NCBI RefSeq assembly: GCF_037963865.1
Contig: NZ_CP150170.1
Location: forward strand, 3,844,001-3,908,000
DNA length: 64,000 nucleotides
Source of the DNA: Paenibacillus sp. FSL R10-2734
Lineage (GTDB): Bacteria; Bacillota; Bacilli; Paenibacillales; Paenibacillaceae
Direction: 5' to 3'
The first letter of the stretch is position 1; every line of letters begins with the position of its first letter. Under the pieces are notes generated by a model. The model saw only the letters and a list, made by a program, of their open reading frames with translations, made no database searches and was not told where the DNA came from. The translations under genes and the position numbers were made by a program. Of the stretch, positions 23,685-32,750 are shown piece after piece.

Positions 23685-25397
23685 ATGCTGCAAAGTAATT
23701 TGTTATTAACAACTCTGCGAGAAGCACCTTCAGAAGCGGAGACGAGCAGTCATCAGTTGCTGCTGCGTGCGGGATACATCCGCCAGTTGGCAGCGGGGGT
23801 GTATACCTATTTACCGCTTGGTAGACGTGTTCTACGAAAAATAGAAGCTATTGTGCGGGATGAAATGGATGCATCCGGAGCTCAAGAGGTGTTGATGCCT
23901 TCTATGCAACCAGCAGAGCTCTGGAAAGAATCTGGGCGTTATGAGGTATACGGTAAAGAGCTGATGACATTGCAAGATCGTCATGAGCGGGAATTCATAT
24001 TAGGTCCTACCCATGAAGAAGTAGTAACGACACTCGTACGAAATGAGATCAGCTCCTATCGTAAGCTTCCTGTTACCATTTATCAGATTCAGACCAAGTT
24101 CCGAGATGAACGGCGACCACGTTCTGGATTGCTGAGGGGCAGGGAATTCTTGATGAAGGATGCTTACTCTTTTGACATAAGCTCAGAAGGACTTGATAAA
24201 TCATACATCCAAATGTTCAATGCGTACCACCAGATATTTAAGCGATGCGGACTGGAATTCCGTGCTGTTCATGCGGATTCCGGTGCCATTGGAGGTGAGG
24301 GGGGCAGCCATGAGTTTATGGCGCTGGCAGGAATTGGAGAGGATACGATTGCTATATGCTCCTCTTGCGATTATGCGGCTAATCTGGAACAGGCTGAAGC
24401 ATTGCGACCTGTAAAGAATGAATTTGTTATGCAAGTAGCGGAGATAGAGAAATTCCATACTCCTGATATACGCACTATTGATCAATTAGAGCAGGAGCTA
24501 GATATCCAGCAGGAGTTGATTATCAAAACTCTAGTCTATGAAGGAGGCGGACAGACTTTTGCTGTAGTGGTGCGGGGAGATCATGAAGTCAATGAGATTA
24601 AGGTGAGCAAATATTTAGGAATGACAGAGATTAAGCTTGCTGAATACGATGCTGTGAAATCATTAGCTGGCGTAGAGAGTGGATTTGTAGGGCCTGTGGG
24701 CTTGCCACTAACTATATTAGTAGATGCGGCGGTCGCTGGAATGACAGAAGGAATTACGGGTGCCGGAGAAAAAGATTATCACTTCCGTAATGTTGTACCA
24801 GCTAGAGATTTTTCGCTTGAGCAAGTGGGAGATTTTCGGAATGTAGCAGAAGGTGACGTTTGTCCGCATTGTTTGGAGGGCGTTTTGCATTTTCAGCAAG
24901 GGATTGAAGTAGGTCATGTCTTTAAATTAGGAACTAAATATAGTGAAAAGCTTGGAGCCTCTTACTTGGATCGGTCAGGAAAAAGTCAACCTATGATCAT
25001 GGGCTGTTATGGAATAGGTATCTCGCGACTAATGTCCGCAATTGTAGAACAGCATCATGATGAGGATGGAATGATGTGGCCAAAGACATTGGCACCTTAT
25101 CAGGTTCATATTTTGATTATGTCGGTCAAGGATGCTGAGCAAGTGGCGGTTGCGGAAGGTCTCTATGAACAGCTTACGAAGCTTGGTATTGAGACGCTGA
25201 TCGATGACAGGGATGAACGTGCAGGTGTTAAATTTAAAGATGCTAGCTTGATCGGGATCCCATTATGTGTAGTAGTAGGCAAGCAAGCAGCTCAGGGTAG
25301 CGTAGAGTATTTGGAACGAGCCACAGCGGGGAAAGAGGTCTTAGTGATTATGGAGGTTATGTCTCGAATCAAAGAATTCTATTCACCGCTGATATAA
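23685..25397 (+). CDS. proS: Prolyl-tRNA synthetase
   Basis: This class II synthetase charges tRNA-Pro. The bacterial type is shown by the order of motif 1 and 2 (FRDERRPRSGLLRGREFLMKDAYSF), the insertion editing domain between motifs 2 and 3 (about residues 225-400), motif 3 GCYGIGISRLMSAI, and the anticodon-binding domain at the end. The GPTHEE segment is present. ATG 23685 follows GAGGAGGG and begins the normal N-terminus (MLQSNLLLTTLREAPSEAE), giving 570 aa. Expression is controlled by the T-box leader upstream, which links it to proline tRNA charging. Confidence 0.96.
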   Translation: MLQSNLLLTTLREAPSEAETSSHQLLLRAGYIRQLAAGVYTYLPLGRRVLRKIEAIVRDEMDASGAQEVLMPSMQPAELWKESGRYEVYGKELMTLQDRHEREFILGPTHEEVVTTLVRNEISSYRKLPVTIYQIQTKFRDERRPRSGLLRGREFLMKDAYSFDISSEGLDKSYIQMFNAYHQIFKRCGLEFRAVHADSGAIGGEGGSHEFMALAGIGEDTIAICSSCDYAANLEQAEALRPVKNEFVMQVAEIEKFHTPDIRTIDQLEQELDIQQELIIKTLVYEGGGQTFAVVVRGDHEVNEIKVSKYLGMTEIKLAEYDAVKSLAGVESGFVGPVGLPLTILVDAAVAGMTEGITGAGEKDYHFRNVVPARDFSLEQVGDFRNVAEGDVCPHCLEGVLHFQQGIEVGHVFKLGTKYSEKLGASYLDRSGKSQPMIMGCYGIGISRLMSAIVEQHHDEDGMMWPKTLAPYQVHILIMSVKDAEQVAVAEGLYEQLTKLGIETLIDDRDERAGVKFKDASLIGIPLCVVVGKQAAQGSVEYLERATAGKEVLVIMEVMSRIKEFYSPLI

Positions 25398-25410
25398 ATG
25401 ATTTGTAATT

Positions 25411-26274
25411 TTATTGGGAGAGCCAATGATCAGGGCGAAGAAGTAATGTTGGTAATTTCGTGAGAGAATCGCCTTTCGCCGCATTTATCTGAGCTTGGGT
25501 TAGAAAGAGGGCTTCTGCTAAATTAGCTCCTCGTAGGTCGGTGTCACGAAAGTCTGCACCAATGAGGTCAGCACTTCTGAGATCAGCGCCCCTCAGGTCA
25601 GCAGCGATCAGATAGGCCCCTCTCAAGTTAGCGCCTCTAAGATCAGCGCCCTTGAGCTTAGCTCCCATAAGGTCAGCACCGCGGTTAAAAGTTCTCGATG
25701 CTTTTTTTAGTTTACGACGAGCCTCGGTTCGTACAAGCTCACTGACTTGCAGCAGCAACAGATTTATCTTTGCTCGATGAGCGTCAACATTCACTTTTAG
25801 TAAAGAATCAGGGCTAAGTAAAGTGAGCTGTTCCGTCTCATCGAGTGCTGTTTGCAACTCAACATGGATAGTATGAGTTACTTCTAAGTTTAAAGATTCA
25901 TTTAGATACCATAGCAATTCGTGCAAATGCCACATAATCGGAAATACCTCGAACATTTGCTTCGCAGTTTTAGTTTTTTGTCTCCAGTCTTCTCCAGCAT
26001 AAGTAACCTGAGAGACCTTCTGCCCAGCGCCAAAACAGTCATATACAGTACAACCGCGAAATCCCAGCTGTCTTAGATCTGTATGTACTCCACAGCGAAA
26101 GTCCGATTGTAGATTGTGACATGGCTGTCCAGCGTCTTTGTCTCTAGCAAAATCTACCGAAGCAGCAAAAGGTAGTGCGGCACAGCACAAACCGAAGCAG
26201 CTCTCACATTCTGCCTTCAGATAGTGGCCGTTTCTGTCCGTAAAAGGTTCTGTTAATTTGTGATGCTCAGACAC
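25411..26274 (-). CDS. Cys-cluster plus pentapeptide-repeat protein
   Basis: The N-terminal 75 residues hold eight Cys in CESCFGLCC, GQPC, FRC, RGC and YDCFG, a pattern suited to a metal or Fe-S site. A helical middle part follows, then about a dozen pentapeptide repeats of the A(D/N)LRG type (residues about 205-265), predicted to form a right-handed quadrilateral beta helix. I recall the same Cys/pentapeptide layout in actinomycete and Bacillales proteins; function unknown. Some pentapeptide proteins mimic DNA and protect gyrase. That role is not shown here, though topB lies next to it on the opposite strand. GTG start with GGAGGG upstream, 287 aa. Confidence 0.8.
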   Translation of the reverse strand: MSEHHKLTEPFTDRNGHYLKAECESCFGLCCAALPFAASVDFARDKDAGQPCHNLQSDFRCGVHTDLRQLGFRGCTVYDCFGAGQKVSQVTYAGEDWRQKTKTAKQMFEVFPIMWHLHELLWYLNESLNLEVTHTIHVELQTALDETEQLTLLSPDSLLKVNVDAHRAKINLLLLQVSELVRTEARRKLKKASRTFNRGADLMGAKLKGADLRGANLRGAYLIAADLRGADLRSADLIGADFRDTDLRGANLAEALFLTQAQINAAKGDSLTKLPTLLLRPDHWLSQ

Positions 26275-26461
26275 GGTTTGATCCCTCCGATTTATGAAAA
26301 AACGTTTACCAAACTATTCTAATTCAAAGAAAAGTCTAAGGGAAGTCTGAATTTTACCAAAGCCTTCTAACCTATCCATTAAAAAAAACCGAGGTTAATG
26401 TTATAATAGAATACTGGACGCATTTTGGACTTAAGAACGAAAAGGTAAGGAGCGATTGTTT

Positions 26462-28717
26462 TTGAAGACACTCATTATTGCGGAAAAACCGGATATGGGG
26501 CGGAATATCGCCGCCGCAATAGAACCGAAGGCCAAAAATTACCGTTCCTATCTTGAAGGGGAGCAGTACATTATTACATGGGCAATAGGGCATCTAATCG
26601 GTCTGGCCGAGCCGGATGCTTATGATGTTAAATACAAAAAATGGAACATTAATGATCTTCCCATTATTCCAGACCAATTTAAACTGGTTCCAAATGCACG
26701 AACGATCGATCAGCTGAACGTAATCGGAGATCTTGCTAAACGAAGTGATCTACTAGTGAATTCATGCGATGCGGGGCGTGAGGGTCAGCATATTTTTTCA
26801 CTTATTCAGCGGCATTTGAAGCTGGAGCATCCTGTGAAGCGGCTGTGGATTTCCGATCTGACGCCAGAGACCATTCGTAAAGGATTTCAGGAGCTGAAGG
26901 ATGGATCGGAGTATGAGAATCTAACCAAGGCTGCAAAAGCACGCAGTGAAGCTGATTGGCTCATCGGCATGAACGGATCACGTGCATTTACTACAAAGCA
27001 TAATGTGCTGCTGTCTGTGGGTAGAGTTCAAACTCCCGTGCTCGCCCTGATTTATGACCGTCAGAAAACCATTGAGGCGTTTTCCTCACTCAAGTTTTTC
27101 GAGGTGGAGGGACATTTTACACAGAATGAAATGACCTACAAAGGTATGTGGCAGGGTGACAGGCTGACTGATGGGGAAAAGGCGGAGGCGCTGGCTGCCA
27201 AGGTCAAAGGAAAACCAGGACGGATTGAGTCGTACGAGGTTAAGGAAACGAAAGAGTATCCGAATAAGCTGTACGATTTGACGCTGCTGCAGCGGGAGGC
27301 GAATGGAAAGTACGCTTTTTCCGCCAAAAAGACTCTCGATATCGCTCAAGCGTTATATGAGAAGCATAAGGTGATCTCATATCCGCGTACGAACTCTAAC
27401 TATGTTACCGAACAGAATATTCCTGAGATGCATAAGACCTTATCTGCGCTGCAAGGGACGGCTTATGATGAATGGGTGAAGGGTGCGAACCGTAATCTTG
27501 TTCATAAAGGGAACAAATTTATCTGCAACCCCTCGAAGGTCGAGGATCACCACGCGATTTTGCCTACATATCGTAAAGCATCAGGACTTAGCGCAGATGA
27601 GGGAAAGCTGTATGATTTGATCGTGCGGCGCTTTTTGTCTCAGTTCTATCCTGCTGCGGAGTATAAAGTGCATACGGTGATGACCGAGATAGAAGACGAA
27701 AAGTTCAAAACCACAGTTAAGGAATTGTTAAGCCTCAGCTGGAAGGTCATTTACGCGGACCAGAAAAAGGATAAAGCGAAGTCGTCCAAGGGTAAGAACA
27801 AGGATGATGAAGAGGACGAAGAGATTGAAGTGAATGAACCATTCTCTATTGCTCCAGCAGATGAAGTGGTTTGTAGTGAGGCTATTGTTAAAGAAAAAGA
27901 TACACAGCCACCCAAGCATTACACAGAAGGCACGCTGCTTCGAGCGATGGAAAGTGCCGGCAAGCAGATTGAGGATGAAGAGCTTCGTGATGCCATGAAG
28001 GATTCAGGGCTTGGCACTCCGGCCACCCGCGCAGCGACCATAGAACGGCTGAAGAATGTTGGATACATTGAAATGCAGGGTAAAAAAATTGCCATCACGC
28101 AAAAAGGACGAACAGCTATAGAACTGATCCGCGGTGCAGGTATTGAGCTGTTAACTTCACCGGAAATGACCGGACAATGGGAACGGCGTTTAAACGAAAT
28201 TTCCAGAGGAACGGCGTCGGACGGGCAGTTTATGGAGAATGTAAAAAGATTCGCCTGTATGATCGTAGATAAAGTTCGAGTACAATCTCGGGCGTCCAAA
28301 ACCTCTTTTGAAGGGGAGACGCCTTCTGTCAATACAGGTGCTAAAGGGCGAAGCGCTGGAAGCACATCCCGTAAAACCAGCGATAAACCTGCGGCGCCGA
28401 GAAAGCGCAAGGCAATTAGTGAAGAGGAATCCACAAATTCAGGTCCAAAGGTCATCGGAAGCTGCCCGCGTCCCGGCTGCGGTGGAATGATATTTATGGG
28501 TAAAAAAGGCTACGGCTGCTCTCATTACAAGGAAGGCTGCAAGTTCGTGATCTGGAAAGAGAATCATGGGCGTACACTGACGGACGCGCAAGTGAAGGCT
28601 TTGATTGAGAAGGGCCGCACGGGCAAGCTAAAGCTTACTAGCGAAGATGGTACTCCTCTTGAAGGCAAGCTAGTGCTTCAGAATATGGATACGGGCCAAT
28701 TAGCAGTAGAGTCATAG
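26462..28717 (+). CDS. topB: DNA topoisomerase III
   Basis: This is a type IA topoisomerase that relaxes and decatenates DNA using one active-site Tyr. The Toprim domain opens the protein (LIIAEKPDMGRNIAAAI), with the acidic motif in VNSCDAGREGQ. The catalytic Tyr is in KVISYPRTNSNY (about residue 310). Near residue 440 a Lys/Glu-rich insert (KSSKGKNKDDEEDEEIEV) interrupts the usual order. The C-terminus has a four-Cys zinc-type element (CPRPGCGG, YGCSHYKEGC). Two TTG starts are possible; TTG 26462 is 9 bases after AAGGAG and is preferred, giving 751 aa. It stands alone, with no conjugative genes nearby, so it is the chromosomal copy. Confidence 0.93.
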   Translation: MKTLIIAEKPDMGRNIAAAIEPKAKNYRSYLEGEQYIITWAIGHLIGLAEPDAYDVKYKKWNINDLPIIPDQFKLVPNARTIDQLNVIGDLAKRSDLLVNSCDAGREGQHIFSLIQRHLKLEHPVKRLWISDLTPETIRKGFQELKDGSEYENLTKAAKARSEADWLIGMNGSRAFTTKHNVLLSVGRVQTPVLALIYDRQKTIEAFSSLKFFEVEGHFTQNEMTYKGMWQGDRLTDGEKAEALAAKVKGKPGRIESYEVKETKEYPNKLYDLTLLQREANGKYAFSAKKTLDIAQALYEKHKVISYPRTNSNYVTEQNIPEMHKTLSALQGTAYDEWVKGANRNLVHKGNKFICNPSKVEDHHAILPTYRKASGLSADEGKLYDLIVRRFLSQFYPAAEYKVHTVMTEIEDEKFKTTVKELLSLSWKVIYADQKKDKAKSSKGKNKDDEEDEEIEVNEPFSIAPADEVVCSEAIVKEKDTQPPKHYTEGTLLRAMESAGKQIEDEELRDAMKDSGLGTPATRAATIERLKNVGYIEMQGKKIAITQKGRTAIELIRGAGIELLTSPEMTGQWERRLNEISRGTASDGQFMENVKRFACMIVDKVRVQSRASKTSFEGETPSVNTGAKGRSAGSTSRKTSDKPAAPRKRKAISEEESTNSGPKVIGSCPRPGCGGMIFMGKKGYGCSHYKEGCKFVIWKENHGRTLTDAQVKALIEKGRTGKLKLTSEDGTPLEGKLVLQNMDTGQLAVES

Positions 28718-28743
28718 TCGATTGGAAAGATTGTGTGTACGGC

Positions 28744-28793
28744 AAAAAGGTGTCTTTAGCCATGATGGATATGTGGCAAAGACACCTTTTTTT
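28744..28793. terminator. Terminator between topB and the thioredoxin-like gene
   Basis: AGGTGTCTTT-GCCA pairs with TGGCAAAGACACCT and T or A runs flank both sides, so it can serve both converging genes. Confidence 0.88.
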
Positions 28794-28811
28794 ATATTAT
28801 GAGCACTATTA

Positions 28812-29537
28812 TTATTCAGTGGCTTTAGCCAGCTGTGCTTCAATCGCTGCAGTTAGACCTTCATAGGAAGAGTCCGGAAGCAGGGCTCCGTTTACCATGA
28901 ATTTAGGTGTACCATTAACCCCGTAGGATCCCGCGATCTTGAAGTCTTCTTTGACGTCGAACATGTAAGTATGATTCTTGAGATCTGTCTCGAATTGTGC
29001 GTAATCAATACCTTCAATGTTATTTTTGACGAAGTTTAGAATGAACTTCTGTGTGGCCCATATTTTGCTCTCATCACCTTGATTGGCGTATAGCTTATGG
29101 AGATATTCCCAGAACTTCTCGTTGCTTTGCTTATAAATCGCTTCACCTGCACTAGCGGCAAGATAGGAGTCTCGATCCAGGAAGGCAAAGTTCATGAAGA
29201 AGAGTTCAACTTTTCCGGTATCCACATAGTCCTTAACAAAAGTATCCAGATATTTCTCCGTCCAATTTTTGCAGGCAGGACATTTGAAATCTGCGAATTC
29301 GATGACTTTGATTGTGGCATCAGGACTACCTAGATGAGGTTGCTTTTCGTATTTCAGCCCATCAACAACAATGCTCCCCTTCACATCGGTGTAGTTAGGT
29401 AGACCCTCTGTACTGTCAGTCTTATCATTTAGAATGAAGACGATGACAGCGATAAGGATTACAACAACTACTCCTAAGAGCATGGGAAGCATTGGTTTGT
29501 TAGTTCGAGAATGTTTGGATTGCACTTTCTTGTTCAT
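28812..29537 (-). CDS. Membrane-anchored DsbA-family thioredoxin (BdbD-like)
   Basis: A single N-terminal transmembrane segment (about residues 17-36) anchors a thioredoxin-fold domain on the outer face. The active site is CPAC in ADFKCPACKNW and the cis-Pro loop is GTPKFMVNG. BdbD/DsbA proteins introduce disulfides into exported proteins and need a DsbB-type quinone reductase partner (BdbC). No bdbC homologue is adjacent, so the redox partner must be elsewhere. Length of 241 aa fits BdbD. ATG follows GGAGATGAG. It could also act as a disulfide isomerase. Confidence 0.88.
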   Translation of the reverse strand: MNKKVQSKHSRTNKPMLPMLLGVVVVILIAVIVFILNDKTDSTEGLPNYTDVKGSIVVDGLKYEKQPHLGSPDATIKVIEFADFKCPACKNWTEKYLDTFVKDYVDTGKVELFFMNFAFLDRDSYLAASAGEAIYKQSNEKFWEYLHKLYANQGDESKIWATQKFILNFVKNNIEGIDYAQFETDLKNHTYMFDVKEDFKIAGSYGVNGTPKFMVNGALLPDSSYEGLTAAIEAQLAKATE

Positions 29538-29643
29538 ATCTCATCTCCTACCTCATATGGGATTGTACAAAAATAGTATAATCATCCCAGAGGTAGACTA
29601 GATATGTCATTTGTAACAATGACTGAGGTTACATACATTACAC

Positions 29644-30390
29644 CTAGCTTTGGTGCAGAGTAGCTGTACGAATAACAGGAGGCACCTCATGGATGGAGGA
29701 AATGGTCTTCACAGCTTGCTGCATTTCTTGCTCCAGTTCAATAAGGTTATAGCTCCATTCATTTTGTTGCTTCAGATAGATACTGTTAATGCCTGCGGTT
29801 ACTGCGGGAAGGACATCTGTACGTAACGAGTTGCCAATCATCCAGGTGCGTTTACGGTCAAATCCTTGTGTAGTCAAAATATTCTCAAGCGCCTCAACAT
29901 TTTTATGCTGACGAATATAGATACGGTCATCAAAGTAAGCATCCAGCTTCATTTGTTCAATTTTACGTTGTTGGATCGTATCGTCCCCACCTGTGTACAG
30001 GAATAAATGGTGACCATCCTGCTTCAGTATATCAAGCGTTTCAACCATGCCAGGGTATGCTTCGATTTCTTGGTCATAGACGCTTAGTCCGAGCTTGTGT
30101 AATTGCTGCTCTTGAAAACGGTCCGTCGGACGGTTATATTTGGCGCAGAAATAACGGTAGGTAGCGATTAGGGATTTAGGGAAATTATCACTGGCAAGGC
30201 CACTTGTGTTGACCGTGTGCACATCAATTTCAATTTGTTTGTTGCGTAATTCACTGGTACTTGGACCAAATTCATTAAACCAATCTGTCATTAGCTCAAA
30301 ATATTGCCCTAAAATCAGATCAAAATATTTGTTGCAGTGAACCAGTGTATCATCTAGATCGAAAATCACCTGTTGTGTCATGTATTTCAT
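29644..30390 (-). CDS. HAD-superfamily hydrolase
   Basis: The haloacid dehalogenase motifs are present in order: motif I QVIFDLDDTLV, motif II LYTGGDD, a motif III Lys in the following helix, and motif IV MIGNSLRTDVLPA. The helical cap between motifs I and II fits the YjjG/PpaX-like phosphatase group, which act on nucleotides or phosphorylated sugars. The substrate is not predictable. In-frame starts are GTG 30399 and ATG 30390; AAGGAG lies 8 bases before the ATG, so it is chosen, giving 248 aa. It is followed by an ArsR-type regulator gene on the same strand 36 bp upstream, so co-transcription is likely. Confidence 0.85.
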   Translation of the reverse strand: MKYMTQQVIFDLDDTLVHCNKYFDLILGQYFELMTDWFNEFGPSTSELRNKQIEIDVHTVNTSGLASDNFPKSLIATYRYFCAKYNRPTDRFQEQQLHKLGLSVYDQEIEAYPGMVETLDILKQDGHHLFLYTGGDDTIQQRKIEQMKLDAYFDDRIYIRQHKNVEALENILTTQGFDRKRTWMIGNSLRTDVLPAVTAGINSIYLKQQNEWSYNLIELEQEMQQAVKTISSIHEVPPVIRTATLHQS

Positions 30391-30426
30391 ATCTCTCACT
30401 CCTTGGATCTGTATCTGTATATTGTT

Positions 30427-31344
30427 CTATAAATAAATATAAGACTCTAGGAACATTTGAAGCTCTGAGGCACCATCTGGACGAATACTGAAACGTTCGT
30501 CTTGTTCACCTCTAAGATGAATGCGGAGTAAGCCGGCTACTCGTAGAATCAAAAGGTGATGCATCAGCATTTCTCTGGATTGATTAAGATCGGATTGCAT
30601 CTCCCATAGTGACTTTGGTTCATGTGCGACATAGCGAAGCAATCGAAGTCTGGTTGGGTCGGAAAGTGCTTTGGTCATGCGCAAGAGTACCATAGGCGGT
30701 TCATTTTCGTCCTCTAAAGGTACATCCACAGGATACTGTACAATCACCATGGTTTTGTAGAAGCAGTAAGTGTTAATCGGACGATTATGAACGGTAGGCA
30801 GTAATACAATTGTCCTTAGATCCTTGATCTCCTCAAAAACTACACCGCCAGATGCATATTCAATTAAAGAAACGGGATCCATTTTGCTTTCAAGCATTTT
30901 TTTCTCGGAAGCATCTTCAATTAATAGTGGTAAAATTTTATGCTCTACATGTCGGAAGTATTGCTCATACCAGAGTCGTAAGAGTGGAGTATAGCTGTCC
31001 CTGATCCGAAAAGCATCTTCAATCGTAAATTCCTGAATGAGCGGAGCAATCTGCTGATAACACTCTTCAATGGAAGCTGAATCTAGATCATCGAGGAAAT
31101 GTTGTACTGAAGTCGCGGGTCCTCGAATGTAAACCCAGGCATAAAGCACATCATAATCCGTAAACGGCCACTCGGCGGCTTGCATTAAAGCTGTTACTTT
31201 ATGAGGAGAAATTCGATCTTCCACATCACTTATCCAGTGGGGACCAATGTCCAAATTGGAGATCCATTTTCTAGTTACATATAACATAAAACTGTCCAGC
31301 AGCTCATAAACCGGCGATACGTCGATCTTTAATTCGTACTCCAT
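30427..31344 (-). CDS. ArsR-type transcriptional regulator with large N-terminal domain
   Basis: The last 90 residues form an ArsR-like winged helix (MTKALSDPTRLRLLRYVAHEPKSLWEMQSDLNQSREMLMHHLLILRVAGLL). The first 210 residues are a helix-rich domain I cannot name; similar long ArsR proteins occur in Paenibacillus. Metal-binding Cys motifs of classic ArsR are absent, so it likely senses something else or acts with a ligand in the N-terminal domain. It is divergent from the MFS transporter gene with an intergenic region of 137 bp, the usual layout of a regulator and its target, and lies just before the HAD gene on the same strand. Confidence 0.8.
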   Translation of the reverse strand: MEYELKIDVSPVYELLDSFMLYVTRKWISNLDIGPHWISDVEDRISPHKVTALMQAAEWPFTDYDVLYAWVYIRGPATSVQHFLDDLDSASIEECYQQIAPLIQEFTIEDAFRIRDSYTPLLRLWYEQYFRHVEHKILPLLIEDASEKKMLESKMDPVSLIEYASGGVVFEEIKDLRTIVLLPTVHNRPINTYCFYKTMVIVQYPVDVPLEDENEPPMVLLRMTKALSDPTRLRLLRYVAHEPKSLWEMQSDLNQSREMLMHHLLILRVAGLLRIHLRGEQDERFSIRPDGASELQMFLESYIYL

Positions 31345-31481
31345 GTATCTTGCACCCCCAGGAAATCCGTAACATCTTCATATTATCTCTTGTTTTGAAG
31401 AGGGTTGTCCACTATAATGTTCGGTGTTTGCCAATTGCGTTGGATCAAATTAGCGTTATAAATTATAGGGGGATATCATCT

Positions 31482-32660
31482 GTGTCAGACCGGCCAAGAT
31501 TATCTATTCGAAGTAACAGCAAAATGAATTTCATGATTCTTATTACCGCTACTATAGCGGCTGGACTCAGCCAAGGGCTGCTGCTTCCCGTATTATCCAT
31601 TCTATTGGAGCAGAAAGGAGTCTCATCTTCACTTAACGGACTAAATGCAGCTGCTCTATACATAGGATCATTTGGTATGACCTTGATTGCTGAAAGAGTT
31701 CTTGGAGCGATTGGATTCAAAAAATTGATTGCTGGTGGGTTAAGCTTAGTTTTAGTAAGCTTGCTCCTATTCCCCTTTTTTCCTGGAATCAAAATATGGT
31801 TTGTATTGCGTCTACTTGTTGGTGTTGGTGATGCAGCTATCAATTATGCCGCTCAGCTATGGGTACTGCTAATGACTCCTGCCGAGCATCGCGGGCGAAA
31901 TCTTTCCTTGTACGGGATGTCCTATGGTCTGGGTTTTAGCTTGGGGCCGCTGGGCATCAGTCTACTACGCTATGGTCAGGAAACACCTTTTATTGTTCTA
32001 GCATTTCTTTTTTTACTGGTCCTAATACTTGCGGTTACAATGCTTCCGGATTCCCGTCCAGACAAAGTAGAGAGTGGAGAAAGTCAGGTACGCCGGTTTG
32101 GCCGTTGCTATAGTTTAGCATGGTTTGCCTTAATTCCTGCACTCCTATATGGTTTCATGGAAGCTAGCTTAAATAGTAATTTTCCAGTGTATGGTCTCCG
32201 GATCGGTTACAGCACGGATCAAATTGCAACCTTATTACCCTTTGCGGGCATAGGGGGACTGTTGTTACAATTCCCACTAGGGCTGTGGAGCGACCGGTTT
32301 GGTCGAAAGAAGGTATTGATTCTAACTGGGATTGGAGGCGGAATTGCCTTCGCATTATTGCCATTAGCAGGTGACCATTTCAAGTTGACTATGGTACTGT
32401 TGATGATTGCAGGTGGACTTGTAGGTTCCTTTTTCTCGTTAGGTCTTAGTCTAGCGGCGGATATTTTACCACGTCATTTACTGCCTGCTGCAAATGTGGT
32501 TGCTTCTTTCCATTTTAGTATAGGTAGTATTATTGGTCCAGGTATTGGCGGTTTGCTTATGCAAGTCGGCTGGGGCGGGGGGATTTTCGGCTTGATGGGT
32601 GCTTTATATATCATGTTCGGTTTGCTCGGGTTATTTTTCTCGCCACGACAAAAAATTTGA
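31482..32660 (+). CDS. MFS transporter
   Basis: About 12 hydrophobic segments of the major facilitator superfamily fill the 392-residue protein. The loop 2-3 motif is weak; the second-half motif GLWSDRFGRKKVL is clear. The frame is open from 31350, but GTG 31482 with AGGGGGA 8 bases upstream begins just before the first membrane segment and is chosen. It lies opposite the ArsR-type regulator. Drug or sugar efflux is a fair guess; the substrate is not known. Confidence 0.85.
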   Translation: MSDRPRLSIRSNSKMNFMILITATIAAGLSQGLLLPVLSILLEQKGVSSSLNGLNAAALYIGSFGMTLIAERVLGAIGFKKLIAGGLSLVLVSLLLFPFFPGIKIWFVLRLLVGVGDAAINYAAQLWVLLMTPAEHRGRNLSLYGMSYGLGFSLGPLGISLLRYGQETPFIVLAFLFLLVLILAVTMLPDSRPDKVESGESQVRRFGRCYSLAWFALIPALLYGFMEASLNSNFPVYGLRIGYSTDQIATLLPFAGIGGLLLQFPLGLWSDRFGRKKVLILTGIGGGIAFALLPLAGDHFKLTMVLLMIAGGLVGSFFSLGLSLAADILPRHLLPAANVVASFHFSIGSIIGPGIGGLLMQVGWGGGIFGLMGALYIMFGLLGLFFSPRQKI

Positions 32661-32750
32661 GGTAAGATAAGAACGAGTGCTCGCATGGAAATTCATCTGG
32701 CTTTCAGAGTACACTATAGATTATAGATAAAGACAGGGAGAGGCTGAACT

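Noticed and set aside
25540..25680. Regular short repeats suggesting CRISPR or minisatellite
   Set aside because: They encode pentapeptide repeats in frame and have no spacers; they are part of the protein gene.
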